Shown: one piece after another, positions 1 through 9,782 of the stretch
Layout of the letters: the number at the start of each line of letters is the position of its first letter
Position numbering within the stretch: the first letter of the stretch is position 1
Source of the DNA: Thiocapsa sp.
Lineage (GTDB): Bacteria; Pseudomonadota; Gammaproteobacteria; Chromatiales; Chromatiaceae
Length of the DNA stretch: 64,000 bases
Direction: 5' to 3'
NCBI RefSeq assembly: GCF_022340925.1
Contig: NZ_JAJDNA010000005.1
Location: 38,156 to 102,155, forward strand
The notes under the pieces: model-generated
Told to the model about the DNA's origin: nothing
The model's input: the letters and a program-made list of their open reading frames with translations, nothing else
Databases searched by the model: none
Program-made: the position numbers and the translations under genes

Positions 1-950
1 TGTTGGGTCGCCTCGCAGGTCGCGATCGCAGGTGCCAGGCGCGCGTCGAGAAATTCGGAGAAGGTCTGCAGGCCCTCGATGCGCTGCTGGCGCAGCTGCT
101 CCAGCCGTTGCTGGACCATGCCGTAATAGGCGCGCGCGGCGTCGAAGCGATAGGTCGTGCGCGCGGTGAGCGCCTCGATCTCGGTGGCGAGACTGGTCAA
201 CTCGGCGAGCAGGTCGCTCTCGGAGCTGGAACTGGCCGGGGTGGTCATGCGCGATGCCACCAGCGCCAGTCGGCGATCGGCCTCGCTGAGTGCCGGCGAC
301 ACCTCACGCGCCAGGGGCAACCCGAGCAATGCGAGCGCCCGATAGCAGTTGATATCCAGGATGCGTTTCGCGAGCCGCCCGGCCTGGTTGTCGGACATGC
401 TGCAGTCGCGAATGAGGATGTGGAAGAATCCGTCGGAATGAATCCGCAGATCCGACCAGGCGCGTGCCGACCCGGCCACCACCTCTGAGCCGATGACGGG
501 GTTTCCTTCGAACAACGCGGTCAATGTGTCGGCATCGCGCTCCGGCGCATCGCAGGCTTCAATCGCCATCGTGACCGCGGCGATCGTCTCGCCGGGCAGC
601 GTTCGCAGCCACTGCGCGGGCAGTTCATCGAGCACGGACGCGGCGAAAGGGTGATCGAAGGCCCCCTGTCTGCTGAAGGTGTAGGTGACGAACTCGGTGT
701 GACGCTCCCAGCCCAGGCGAAGGGGCCCCACATCGGCCGCGTAGTGTTGATCGAATGTGTCCGGGACGGGCCCGCCGAACGTCTCCAGCAGCCGCTGGAG
801 ATGCTCGATGCTGGCCTCGGGACCCTGCTCGCCCAACATCACTGCGAGCTGAGCGACGCGTGCCGGGGCTCGCAGGGGATCATAGGTCCGGGCGTGCAGC
901 TCGGCCGCGACGGCACGGCGGAGCGGATGCTCTCGGAACGGAAGGGGCAT
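1..950 (-). CDS. DUF3422 family membrane-anchored protein (3' end outside window)
   Basis: The first 316 codons are visible and the gene runs off the left edge. The N-terminus (MPLPFREHPLRRAVAAELHA) and the later WERHTEFVTYTFS stretch are typical of DUF3422 proteins. These are usually about 425 residues and end in a coiled coil and a C-terminal membrane anchor. The visible end is rich in Glu, Ala, Leu and Arg and looks like the start of that coiled coil; the anchor would lie outside the window. Function is unknown for the family. The ATG at 950 was chosen because it opens the conserved N-terminal motif. A TATACT element and a hairpin lie just upstream. Family call is firm; role unknown. Confidence 0.85.
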   Translation of the reverse strand, partial: MPLPFREHPLRRAVAAELHARTYDPLRAPARVAQLAVMLGEQGPEASIEHLQRLLETFGGPVPDTFDQHYAADVGPLRLGWERHTEFVTYTFSRQGAFDHPFAASVLDELPAQWLRTLPGETIAAVTMAIEACDAPERDADTLTALFEGNPVIGSEVVAGSARAWSDLRIHSDGFFHILIRDCSMSDNQAGRLAKRILDINCYRALALLGLPLAREVSPALSEADRRLALVASRMTTPASSSSESDLLAELTSLATEIEALTARTTYRFDAARAYYGMVQQRLEQLRQQRIEGLQTFSEFLDARLAPAIATCEATQ

Positions 951-971
951 GTTTGCGATGCTCCGTGTTGC

Positions 972-995
972 GAAGCCCGAGTATAACCGGGCTTC
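972..995 (-). promoter_or_regulatory. 8-bp inverted repeat around a TATACT -10-like element upstream of the DUF3422 gene
   Basis: GAAGCCCG (972-979) pairs perfectly with CGGGCTTC (988-995) across an 8-nt loop. On the minus strand the loop reads GTTATACT, which includes a good -10 hexamer about 30 nt before the ATG at 950. No convincing -35 is seen. No T-run follows, so a terminator for the upstream glycosidase gene is less likely. The rest of 951-1180 shows nothing recognisable. Confidence 0.35.
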
Positions 996-1180
996 ATGAC
1001 GAAAGGCCTGGGCGGACCGGCGTTGGTCGCCGTTGAACCGTGCCGGCACCGATGCTCGCGGTCTGCGACCGGCGGCTGTCGACGCCCCGACGTGCGGCTT
1101 TGACGTCATTTGACATGTCGTTCGGCCCTTCTTGCCGCGCCGCGAAACCCCGAACGATGGCGAGCGCGAGAGGCGCCCAG

Positions 1181-4100
1181 TCAGCAGCGTAACAACAGCT
1201 CCGCGGGGCATTCGCGGCACCTTGCCCAGTCCGGGCCGAATGCGTTGCTGCTGCGGCCATCAATCTCGACCCGGGCCAGAGGACGCGGCAGCGCGGGCAT
1301 GACGAGGATGCCGCCGGCAGGGACGACAAGGCCCGGCGAGAGCGAGACGCGCAAGGCGTCCGGCCCCTCACGGTGCAGGTGGTAGCTGAGGCGGCCATGA
1401 TGCGTCGGCAGGTCGCGCACCCGGACCTCCCCGCCGTCGCTTAGCCAGTCCTCGGAGATCCCGGCCGCGATGACGAGGCTCCGGTCGGCCTCGCGCTCGT
1501 AGGCGAAGAGGCTGCGGACTGCGAGGATGTACTCGGCGCCGATCCAGCTATGCGGCATGTCCCCGATGAAGCTGGGGCCAAGCGGATCGCGCCAGGAGAT
1601 CTCGGGCCACTGGTTCCAGGGCCGGATGCGTCGGTCGGCCAGGAAGAAGTCCAGGAGCTCATGCGCCTCGCGCCGCCGGCCGAGCCGGACCAGCGCGGCG
1701 ATGATGCGGATCTCGTAGGCGGTGTAGTTGGCCCAGGGAATCTCTCCGCGGATCCGCTCGCGGAACCCGCTAAGGTATTTGTCGAAGGTCTGATCGATGG
1801 CAGGGCGCGGCATGCGATGCAGCTCGTCGGCGACCGCGATGGCGATGGCGGTGGCCGATGGGTCGAAGTCGGCGAGCTCCACCGAGCCGGGCACGAAATC
1901 CAGTCCGCGCTCCCGGATGACGAGGTCCAGCGAGGCGTAGAGCGTTTCCTGGAAGGCGTCGCGCAGCGCGGCGATGCGCCCGGACTGCGCCCGCTCGCCG
2001 AGCAGACCGGCCATCTCCGCGGCGTCCTTGAAGCCGCGCAGCGCCCAGAAATCGTCCCAGTAGGCGTGCACCGGATGCGCCATGTAGCCCTCGTGGCTCA
2101 TGGACTCGGGCAGGAGGCCGTAGCAGGCTCGTCGCTCCGGCGCCCGGTATTGGGGGGTCAGCCGCTGGTTCCGCAGCGAGACGAGAAAGTCGACGGATTT
2201 CAGGACCGACGGCCACATCTCGGACAGAAACTCGCGGTCGCCGGTGAAGCGGTAGTGGTCCATCACGGCAAAGATGAGCTCGCCCCAGCTGTCATATTCG
2301 GGCAGCCACTCGCAGCCGTCGCGATCCACGCAGTCCGGCAGGTTGCCGTCGGCACTCTGATAGCCCGCATACCAGCGGACGAAGTCGCGTCCCTCCCCGG
2401 CGCGCCCGACCCGCGCCAGGGCCGCGCCCATCAGGGCACCGTCCCGGATCCAGGCGCGCGCGTAACGGCGCGGTCCGGGCTGGAGCGCGGGACCGTCGCG
2501 GTTGACGAGGATATGCGCAGCGGCGGTCTTGAGGGTGTGCACGACTGCTGCGCCCTGTGACGGCAACTGGATGTCGAAAGCCCCCAGCCTGTCCTCCCAC
2601 TCGGACAGGGCGCGCCCGAGCCTCCCGGTGCCGGAGAGACCGGTGGACCACCGCGCCGTCTTTCCCGGATTCGGCTCGCCGAAGGGGACTGCAAGATCGA
2701 TCTCGTGCGCCGAGTGCGCCGGCAGCTCCAGATCGAACCGCAGTGCCCCGGAGGCATAGCCGAAAGGGTCGTCCACCTGCGCCCGATCCGGCAGTCGTCC
2801 CGATCTCAAGGATTCGGTAACCCCGCCCTGGCCAAAGGTCGCCGCGCCGAACCCGCTGGGTTCCGCGAGGGGAATGACCCACTTGCCGCGATCGACCCGA
2901 ACCTGGCCTGACGCGTAAGTCAGGGTGCGGATCGGACTGACACCGCCGAAGTCGTTCCAGTGTTGCCAGGTCGGCGTGACCTGGAAGGGGCGGATGGCGG
3001 CGAAGAGGGATAGCGGTCGTGCCCTGTGCGAGTCGTTCGCGAGACGGTAGCGGATGAAGAGGCAAGAGTCCCCCAGCGCCCCGGTCGCCCAGGCGGTGAT
3101 GTGGAGTCTCAGGTCGCCGGCCTGCCATTCGCAGGAGGGGACCGGCAGATACCCACGCTCGAGGGCCTGGCTCAGGGAGACATCGGCCCAGGTCAGGAGT
3201 CGGCCGTCGACGAAGAGAAAGGGCTCGATCGAGAAGGCGCCCTTGTCGACCTCCACCAGGCCTTCCTCGTTGAAGAGCGCCTGGGTGACGTCCTCTCCCG
3301 TCCCGACAGGGGTCCAGTAGGTCTGGCGCCCCAGGAGGTATTTGGGATAGAGGCCGGCCCTTGTCCGTTCGGCGATGGCGCTGAAAAAGTCGTTGATGGA
3401 GCGGGAGAACTCGTAGGGCTTGACCTCTATGCGCCGGATGCCAAACCCCGCCCCGCCCTGACTGCGCTGCAACTCGAGCGAGACATAGCGGGAAGCGGCC
3501 TGGGGGAGGTAGATATAGGTCTCCGCGCCGACCCCGTGATCGCTCGCGTAACAGGTTCGCCAGTCGTCTCCGTCGCTGGAGAGCCTGACCTTGAAGACTC
3601 GGGGCCGTCGCTGGTCGTCCCAGCGGATGACCAGGCCGCCGTACTCCCGCTCGCACCGGAAATCGATCACCAGCCGTTGTGGCTTGTCCGTGCAGGTGCT
3701 GCGCCAGCAGGTCGCGGGAGACGGGTCGCAGACGTGCCATGGGTCGCAGCCGGGCATTGAGCTGGTCGCCTCCACGTGTGGGGTCAGGTAGTAGCTGGTG
3801 TCCTCGAGGCGAAGATCATCGATCCAGATCGTCCCCTGTCCTCCGGGTCCGGCGGCGATCACCAGCTCAATGGCGGCGATCCGGTGCGCCGGGCCCCCGC
3901 CCAGCGGTCCCCAGGCGAAGGCGATCTGGCTGCTCTTGATATGCACATCCCGCCAGTCATCCGGCGGCTCGAATGCCTCCTCGCGATAACGCCAGACGTT
4001 CTGGTTGGAGGCGTCCACCAGCTTGAGCTCGAGGATGTTGCTGGGTCCGCTGCCGCGGATGCCGAAATCGAAGCGGTAGCTCTCCGGCAGGGTCAGGTCG

Positions 4101-4270
4101 AATGCCTTGCGCGCGACCACGAAGCCACCGCCGCCCTGAAAATCGAAGTCCAGGCGCATCGCGCCCGCGTGTCGCCCCCGCTCCGGGGAGATCCGCAGGC
4201 TGGACTGTCCCGAGGTGATGGCGCTCCAGCCGGACAGATCCGCGAAGTCATCCAAGATGTCGCTGTTCAT
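1181..4270 (-). CDS. Discoidin (F5/8 type C) domain protein with C-terminal six-hairpin glycosidase domain
   Basis: This is a 1029-residue protein with no signal peptide. Residues about 1-155 look like a beta-sandwich carbohydrate-binding module. Residues about 165-285 resemble an F5/8 type C (discoidin) domain. A beta-rich linker follows, and residues about 570-950 look like an (alpha/alpha)6 toroid glycosidase (RYARAWIRDGALMGAALA, an acidic EYDSWGEL stretch, then repeated helix pairs). The substrate cannot be read from sequence. The ATG at 4270 has GGGAGC about 8 nt upstream and lies only 15 nt after the ABC transporter gene. It is therefore the last gene of a three-gene operon with that transporter and the GH94 phosphorylase. 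A role in trimming an oligoglucan is inference from context. The exact GH family is unsettled. Confidence 0.75.
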   Translation of the reverse strand: MNSDILDDFADLSGWSAITSGQSSLRISPERGRHAGAMRLDFDFQGGGGFVVARKAFDLTLPESYRFDFGIRGSGPSNILELKLVDASNQNVWRYREEAFEPPDDWRDVHIKSSQIAFAWGPLGGGPAHRIAAIELVIAAGPGGQGTIWIDDLRLEDTSYYLTPHVEATSSMPGCDPWHVCDPSPATCWRSTCTDKPQRLVIDFRCEREYGGLVIRWDDQRRPRVFKVRLSSDGDDWRTCYASDHGVGAETYIYLPQAASRYVSLELQRSQGGAGFGIRRIEVKPYEFSRSINDFFSAIAERTRAGLYPKYLLGRQTYWTPVGTGEDVTQALFNEEGLVEVDKGAFSIEPFLFVDGRLLTWADVSLSQALERGYLPVPSCEWQAGDLRLHITAWATGALGDSCLFIRYRLANDSHRARPLSLFAAIRPFQVTPTWQHWNDFGGVSPIRTLTYASGQVRVDRGKWVIPLAEPSGFGAATFGQGGVTESLRSGRLPDRAQVDDPFGYASGALRFDLELPAHSAHEIDLAVPFGEPNPGKTARWSTGLSGTGRLGRALSEWEDRLGAFDIQLPSQGAAVVHTLKTAAAHILVNRDGPALQPGPRRYARAWIRDGALMGAALARVGRAGEGRDFVRWYAGYQSADGNLPDCVDRDGCEWLPEYDSWGELIFAVMDHYRFTGDREFLSEMWPSVLKSVDFLVSLRNQRLTPQYRAPERRACYGLLPESMSHEGYMAHPVHAYWDDFWALRGFKDAAEMAGLLGERAQSGRIAALRDAFQETLYASLDLVIRERGLDFVPGSVELADFDPSATAIAIAVADELHRMPRPAIDQTFDKYLSGFRERIRGEIPWANYTAYEIRIIAALVRLGRRREAHELLDFFLADRRIRPWNQWPEISWRDPLGPSFIGDMPHSWIGAEYILAVRSLFAYEREADRSLVIAAGISEDWLSDGGEVRVRDLPTHHGRLSYHLHREGPDALRVSLSPGLVVPAGGILVMPALPRPLARVEIDGRSSNAFGPDWARCRECPAELLLRC

Positions 4271-4285
4271 TGCAGTGCTCCCAAT

Positions 4286-6007
4286 TTACGTCGAGCGCGA
4301 GTCCTCCCCCACGATCCGCGCCGCCCGATCGCCCGTCCAGCTCCAGTTGCCATCCGCGCGGATGTCCAGGATCGTATCGTAGAGATCACCCGGCCCATTG
4401 GACCGGCCGAGGTGGACATAGCCGATGGAGGCCGCGGAGAATCGCTTCAGGACCATGCTGATATGCTCGCTGCCCAGTGCGGTTTGCGGTCGGTCGAGCA
4501 GGACGAGGCGGGGGGCGGCAAGTATGACGCGGATGCAGGCCAGGCGTTGCTGCTCGCCGAGCGACAGCAGGCTCTCCCAGTCCTGCTCGGTGCTCAGCCC
4601 GCCTGCCCGCGCCAGCACCGAGTCCAGGGCCCAGTCCCCGATCAGTTTGAGGATCTCCGCGTCGGCGACCGTCGTGTCCGCCCCGGCGGGGACCAGCGCC
4701 GCACGCAAGGTCCCGGGCGGCTGGTAGGGCCGTTCGGCGAGAAAGCGCAGGTCTTGGGCGCCGGGTCGGAAGAGACATCCGTCGCCGCTGACGTCGAGGC
4801 CCGCCGTTGCCCTGAACAAGGCCAGGGTCGCCGCCTCGTCCTCGGCCCGGATCAGGACCCGGCTGCTCAGGGGGATCGCGATCGAGAGATCCCTGACCAG
4901 GATCCGGCCGTCCTCGGGTGAGCGCAGGGTGAGCCGCTCGTACGCCAGCTGCGGACCCGCTGTATGGATTTCGACGGCCGATCGCGATACGGGCGCGGTG
5001 TGCTCGACGGCCTCGGTCAGTGAATTCAGCCGCTCGACCACGGCGGCGAAGCTCGAGATCGACTGGAACTGGGTGACGACCAGTGAGAAGGCGGCCACGA
5101 GGGTCGAAAAGGCCATCGCCGACTGTGTCACCACGCCGAACTCGACCCGCCCGTCCATGAAGGCCGGCGCAATGATCAAGGCTGGAATGATCTGGATGAG
5201 CCAGTTGTAGCCGGTGGTGAAGAAACCGAGGTTGCGGTTGACGCAGATGATCTGACGAAAGTTGCCGACCAGGCCCGCCAGACGATCCCGCAGACGTTCC
5301 GAGATCCGCGGCTCGCTGCCGGACAGCAGGATCTCCTCGGCGTTCTCGCGCACGTGGATGAGGCCGGCGCGGAAATTGGCCTCCCGATCGAGCTGGTCGT
5401 AGTTGAGACCAACCAGCGGACGACCCAGCAGGATCGTCAGCAACGAGCCGCCTGCGGCGTAGAGTACGGCCACCATGAACAGTGGGGGGCTGATGGACCA
5501 GAGCACCCCTGAGAACGCCAATACCGTGAAGCTGCTGTTCAGCCCCATGAGCATGAAGGACAGCGTGGTCACGGTGAAAGATCGGACGTCCTCGGCAATG
5601 CGCTCGTCCGGATTGGGGAGGGTCCGGGAAGCTTCCAGACGATAGTAGGTTCCATCGGCCAGATAGCGATCGACAAACCGCCGAGTCAGGACCTCCCGCC
5701 ATAGCAGCGCGAGGCGCTCTTCGGTGAAGTGCGAGAACACCGAGAGCAGGGTGGAGACGGCAAAGACGGCGAGATAGAAGAGGGCCTGCCGCATGAGCTC
5801 GGCCTCGTCGCGGTCCGCGATCGCGGTCATGAAGTCCCGGCCGACATAGCTGTTGACGACGTTCATTCCGTTGATCGCGAACAGGAAAGCGATCAGCCCC
5901 GCAAACATCCATCGGGCCTTCCCACCGACCTCCGAGGTCACAAAGTCGCGGACCGATTGAACGAATCGCGCCCCCGTCACGCGATGCGGAATCGGCTGGT
6001 GTTTCAT
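4286..6007 (-). CDS. SbmA/BacA (YddA)-like ABC half-transporter with degenerate ATPase site
   Basis: This 573-residue protein has an N-terminal membrane domain (hydrophobic segments from about 33 to 310) and a C-terminal nucleotide-binding domain. That layout matches the cobalamin/peptide-type SbmA/BacA/YddA exporters. The NBD is abnormal. Where Walker A should be (about 384-398) the protein reads VLIRAEDEAATLALFRA, without the GxxGxGKS/T lysine. Walker B is LVLLDRP at 501-507, so the catalytic Glu is Arg506. The signature LSLGEQQR (481-488) is intact. It may bind ATP poorly or not hydrolyse it, or pair with another NBD. It sits between the GH94 and discoidin-glycosidase genes, suggesting transport of a glycan or oligosaccharide (inference). 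Confidence 0.8.
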   Translation of the reverse strand: MKHQPIPHRVTGARFVQSVRDFVTSEVGGKARWMFAGLIAFLFAINGMNVVNSYVGRDFMTAIADRDEAELMRQALFYLAVFAVSTLLSVFSHFTEERLALLWREVLTRRFVDRYLADGTYYRLEASRTLPNPDERIAEDVRSFTVTTLSFMLMGLNSSFTVLAFSGVLWSISPPLFMVAVLYAAGGSLLTILLGRPLVGLNYDQLDREANFRAGLIHVRENAEEILLSGSEPRISERLRDRLAGLVGNFRQIICVNRNLGFFTTGYNWLIQIIPALIIAPAFMDGRVEFGVVTQSAMAFSTLVAAFSLVVTQFQSISSFAAVVERLNSLTEAVEHTAPVSRSAVEIHTAGPQLAYERLTLRSPEDGRILVRDLSIAIPLSSRVLIRAEDEAATLALFRATAGLDVSGDGCLFRPGAQDLRFLAERPYQPPGTLRAALVPAGADTTVADAEILKLIGDWALDSVLARAGGLSTEQDWESLLSLGEQQRLACIRVILAAPRLVLLDRPQTALGSEHISMVLKRFSAASIGYVHLGRSNGPGDLYDTILDIRADGNWSWTGDRAARIVGEDSRST

Positions 6008-6094
6008 GTCTCGATGCCCCGCGTTCGCCGGTTCAAGGAAGGTCCGGTGCCCGGAACCGGCACGATGCAGGCAATGCCTGCGGGGTTGGTCGCC

Positions 6095-9000
6095 CTATCC
6101 GGTCTCGACCCCGATTCGATTCAGGCCGTTGGTCAGACCTGCGCGGAACGTCTCCAGGGTGATCTCCGCGGCCCCGACACGGTAGGGGGATGCACCCCGG
6201 CTAAAATCGAGACCGGTCCCGTTGAGGGTCACGGCGACCGGACCGCACCCCGCGTCTCCGACGATATAGGTGACCTCCAGCTCATGTCCCGCCAGCTCCA
6301 GCCTGGCCCGCAGGCCACCCAGGCTTGCCGGGATCACGGGGTCGATCACCAGCCGCCCCCGTTCGATCCGCAGCCCCAACAGGCAACACAGGATCAGCCC
6401 CATACCGATCCCCGCCCCGCTCGAATAGACCCGCCAGCCGCCATTCAGAGGGATCTCCCCGCGCAGCGCCCGCTCGTATTCCGAGCAGGCCTCGTAGCGG
6501 TCTGCGAATGCCGCGTCTGAGCTGGAATAGTAACAATTGGCCTGGCGCGGCGTGGCCGCGGGGACCAATCCATGGATACCGATCGGGTTGGCCTGACAGA
6601 GCGCGCGGAAGAAGGCCTCGGCGTCGCCGACACGCCAGAGCGCCGCGGCGTAGCGGAGATGCGCGTGGGTGTACATGAGCCCGATCTCGCGGCCGAAGAA
6701 GCTGCTGCTCTCCGCCCGCTGGAAACGGCGCTGCAGTCCGCCGCGATAGGCCATGGGCCGGTCGAACAGTCTGGCCCCATCGGGACCCAGGAGATGCGCC
6801 TCGATCAAGCCCAGATGCCGGCGCGCCTGCTCCGGCGTCAGGAGGCCGTCGCTGATCGCATGCACCATCGCCAGCAGGCTGTAGGAGAGACCCGTCGCGG
6901 TGTCACGCGGATGCAGCAGATAGGCGACGGCGTCCTTGTCCTTGAAATCGGCAAAGCCGGTCAGGATGCCGTCGACGATCAGGAGCCGCTGGAAGTCCGC
7001 GCGCACGGCGTCTGCCTCGGCGAGAAGAACCGCCGCCGGACCGCTGAGCCCCAGGTGCCGGAAGGCCGTCGCCAGGGTGACAAGCGTCTGATGATGGAGC
7101 GTTACGGTCCAGGCGCTGCACAGATGATCCCGCATGCTCGGGTCGACCGGCTGCAGCGAGTCGTTCCAGTCTCCGTTGCCGTAGGCGGCGAGACGGGTGC
7201 CCGGTATACGCCGCTCGCGGATGACCGAGAGGGCCCGCGCCAGGTGCGCATGGATGGTCGCGCGCTCCGCCCGCTCGTCCCCCTCCGGGTGGAAGAAGGG
7301 AACCACCTCGTCCAGCAGTGCGCGGTCGCCGGAAGCGGCGAGATACTGCCCCAGCGCAAGCAGCGGCCAGAAGACGATGTCGCCGTGCGAGTCGCCCGGG
7401 CGGATGGTGCGCTCCCGCTCGAAGAACATGAACCACTGGGGCCAGTCCCCATCCGGGTTCTGGTTCCTGAACAGCCGCACCAGCAGATCGCGCACCGGCT
7501 CGTGGTATCCGAGGGCGAGCAGCAGCTCCACGGGTCCCTGCGACACGTCGCGGGTGCCCCAGCCGCCGCCGGAATACTGCTCCAGCCCGCGCGGACTCAG
7601 ATAGTGGATGAGGGCGTCGTGGGCGAGCCAGGGCAGGATCTCGCCCAGCCGCGCCGCGTCGTCGGCCAAGGTGCTGCCCGCAGGCGGATGCAGCTGCAAG
7701 CCGGCCGTGATCCGCAGCCAGTAAGTCTCCTCGTCCAGGCCGCTTGGCCCCTCGTCGGTGACCAGGTGCGCGGTCAGGCGAAAGCCGATGGAGGTCGCCG
7801 GCTCGGTGACGAGACAGAGGAAAGGCTGATCGCGGGAGCACCCGTCGGTGAAGAGAAGCTCGTCCCCTCCGAACCGATCGATCCGGGTCCCGGGGAAGGG
7901 CGCGAGACGGAAATCGCCATCGGGAAAGCGCCGCCCGACGTCGGAGTCGGGGACGGGCCGGATCAGGAACCGCTCCCCGAACCTGGCGAAGTGCACCGGC
8001 ACCGGGGACGCGCCGTCGTCGCCGTTGACCGCGACATGGCTGGACAGCAGGAAACGCGCGGGCGGACCCGCGAGCACCTCGACCGTCAGGGTCAGCTCAT
8101 GGCGGTCGGTGGGTGCCCGGCTGGTGACCTGGATCCAGCCGCGCGCGTGACGGTAATCCCAGCGGCAACATTGCGGGGTCATGGCGAAGGCGGACGGAAC
8201 ATCGAGTAACCGCCAGTCGCCGTCGAGCTCCACGAGCAGTCGCTGGCCGTGCGAACGGAAGAGGCCCAGATAGCCGTGGGTGGCGGACAGGAGCCGGTTG
8301 ATGCTGACGTGCCCCTGGGTCACCAGCGAGTGGAAGACGCCGGCCATCCAGACGGTCGAGGTCAGCCCCGCCTCGTCCGGCGTCAGCTCGGAGCCGGTGC
8401 GTAGGATCTGACCGTGCGGCCGCAGCACGGCCAGCTCCTTGGCCTTGAGCACAACATGCGTTCGGTCGTCGGTGAAAAAGGACAGCGGCACGCCTTCGTC
8501 GGTCTCCAGATGACGCAGGTTCGCGCCGAACCGATCGGTGATCTCGCTCGGCGTCAGATCCAGCGACTCCAGCGGGAGCACGGGGGCGAACAGGCTAGCC
8601 GTTGCCGGCGCGGCCGCCTCGGGGATCGCGATAGAGCGCGGGGTGGCCTCGGGCAGGGCAAGCGCCCGCTCGACGGCGGCCAGATCGACGGGGGAGGTCG
8701 CCTCCGGATGATCGGCCTGGAACCAGCCGAAGAATCCCCGCATCACCTGCGCGCCCGGCTCCAGCTGCAGCGGCGCCTCCTGGATGGCCGCCATGCCGTG
8801 CTCGTGCTGGCGTCGGGCACCGGGCAGGCCCTCGCTCAAGGCGATCGGCTCTCGGCCTGCGCGGGTGGCCAGGCCGTGCACCTGCAAAGCGTCGGTAGCG
8901 TAGCTGACACCCCGTCCCAGTGAGCCGATCAGACACCAGGGATGGAGACCGCCCATCGCCTGGTTCTGCCGCGTCGCCAGCACCCAACCCCGCTCAGGGT

Positions 9001-9469
9001 GCTGGAGCGGCGTGTGGTCGAGATACTGGCTGACGTAATACTCGTTCAGACGCACGGCGCCGAAATGGGCCAGCGCCAGATCCTGGGTGTGGATGAGATC
9101 CAGTGTCACGGCGTGGTCGCTGGTGTTTTCGAGCTCCAGGTGCCAGAACCAGGCCGGGGCCGATTCGGCCAGTACGAGCTCAACGCCAAACCGAACACCC
9201 TTCCAGACACCGGCGAGCGAGAGTCCCCTTGCGTCGCAATGCACCCGCGCCGGGCTGCCCGGGCCGAGCAACGCGACGGACTCGACTTGCTCGCCGTGGC
9301 GGCGCAGATAGAGGTTGGCTGGCCCCCCCTCGAGCTCGTTGCCGAGAAAGAGGTTAAGAATGATGTCCTCATGGTCCATCCGCCGGATCGAGCCGTTGGC
9401 GTTCACCTCCAGGGTCAGGCCGCCCGCACTCGCGAGGCGCCGAGGATGGTCACTGGTCAGTCGGGTCAT
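6095..9469 (-). CDS. GH94-type glycoside phosphorylase (cellobiose-phosphorylase-like, oligoglucan phosphorylase size)
   Basis: The protein has 1124 residues and no signal peptide, so it is probably cytoplasmic. The N-terminal half is a beta-sandwich. The C-terminal half is an (alpha/alpha)6 barrel with GGWGTRDVSQGPVE and the GH94 catalytic motif GNGDWNDSL (DWND at 767-770). GH94 enzymes phosphorolyse beta-glucosides to sugar 1-phosphates. At over 1100 residues it is longer than cellobiose phosphorylase (about 800) and close to beta-1,2-oligoglucan phosphorylases, so that specificity is plausible but unproven. The ATG at 9469 was preferred because AAGGAG lies about 7 nt upstream; an upstream GTG-type extension of 50 residues looks noncoding. 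It is the first gene of the operon with the ABC transporter and discoidin glycosidase. Confidence 0.8.
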   Translation of the reverse strand: MTRLTSDHPRRLASAGGLTLEVNANGSIRRMDHEDIILNLFLGNELEGGPANLYLRRHGEQVESVALLGPGSPARVHCDARGLSLAGVWKGVRFGVELVLAESAPAWFWHLELENTSDHAVTLDLIHTQDLALAHFGAVRLNEYYVSQYLDHTPLQHPERGWVLATRQNQAMGGLHPWCLIGSLGRGVSYATDALQVHGLATRAGREPIALSEGLPGARRQHEHGMAAIQEAPLQLEPGAQVMRGFFGWFQADHPEATSPVDLAAVERALALPEATPRSIAIPEAAAPATASLFAPVLPLESLDLTPSEITDRFGANLRHLETDEGVPLSFFTDDRTHVVLKAKELAVLRPHGQILRTGSELTPDEAGLTSTVWMAGVFHSLVTQGHVSINRLLSATHGYLGLFRSHGQRLLVELDGDWRLLDVPSAFAMTPQCCRWDYRHARGWIQVTSRAPTDRHELTLTVEVLAGPPARFLLSSHVAVNGDDGASPVPVHFARFGERFLIRPVPDSDVGRRFPDGDFRLAPFPGTRIDRFGGDELLFTDGCSRDQPFLCLVTEPATSIGFRLTAHLVTDEGPSGLDEETYWLRITAGLQLHPPAGSTLADDAARLGEILPWLAHDALIHYLSPRGLEQYSGGGWGTRDVSQGPVELLLALGYHEPVRDLLVRLFRNQNPDGDWPQWFMFFERERTIRPGDSHGDIVFWPLLALGQYLAASGDRALLDEVVPFFHPEGDERAERATIHAHLARALSVIRERRIPGTRLAAYGNGDWNDSLQPVDPSMRDHLCSAWTVTLHHQTLVTLATAFRHLGLSGPAAVLLAEADAVRADFQRLLIVDGILTGFADFKDKDAVAYLLHPRDTATGLSYSLLAMVHAISDGLLTPEQARRHLGLIEAHLLGPDGARLFDRPMAYRGGLQRRFQRAESSSFFGREIGLMYTHAHLRYAAALWRVGDAEAFFRALCQANPIGIHGLVPAATPRQANCYYSSSDAAFADRYEACSEYERALRGEIPLNGGWRVYSSGAGIGMGLILCCLLGLRIERGRLVIDPVIPASLGGLRARLELAGHELEVTYIVGDAGCGPVAVTLNGTGLDFSRGASPYRVGAAEITLETFRAGLTNGLNRIGVETG

Positions 9470-9782
9470 GGGCTGCTCCTTCTCAACGGACCGCGTCGAG
9501 GTCCTGATCCTTGCTCTTGGCGCCCAGCGAAAACGCGGATTGATTGCGTTTCCCGCACGGTCAGCGACGCGGTGTCGCTCGACGGGCTGAAGCTTAGGCC
9601 GCGGGAAGGTGAATTGCACCCCGCGGATCTTGGTCGCCCCGATGTGTGGAGCAGGCGCAACGGTCGCGCCTCTCTCCGCGAGCGCTGGTCCCCCTCATCC
9701 GCGGCCGGGGCGTTACGCTGGCCGTCCCTGCCCGATCGACGCTATCCTCTGCCAGCCTGAGTCAACCTTGCGGCGGTTCGAC
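9470..9782. other. Divergent intergenic region (313 bp)
   Basis: It separates the minus-strand GH94 operon from the plus-strand 1387-residue membrane protein, so it should carry promoters for both. I could not identify a convincing sigma-70 pair, operator or RNA structure. It contains no plausible gene. Confidence 0.5.
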
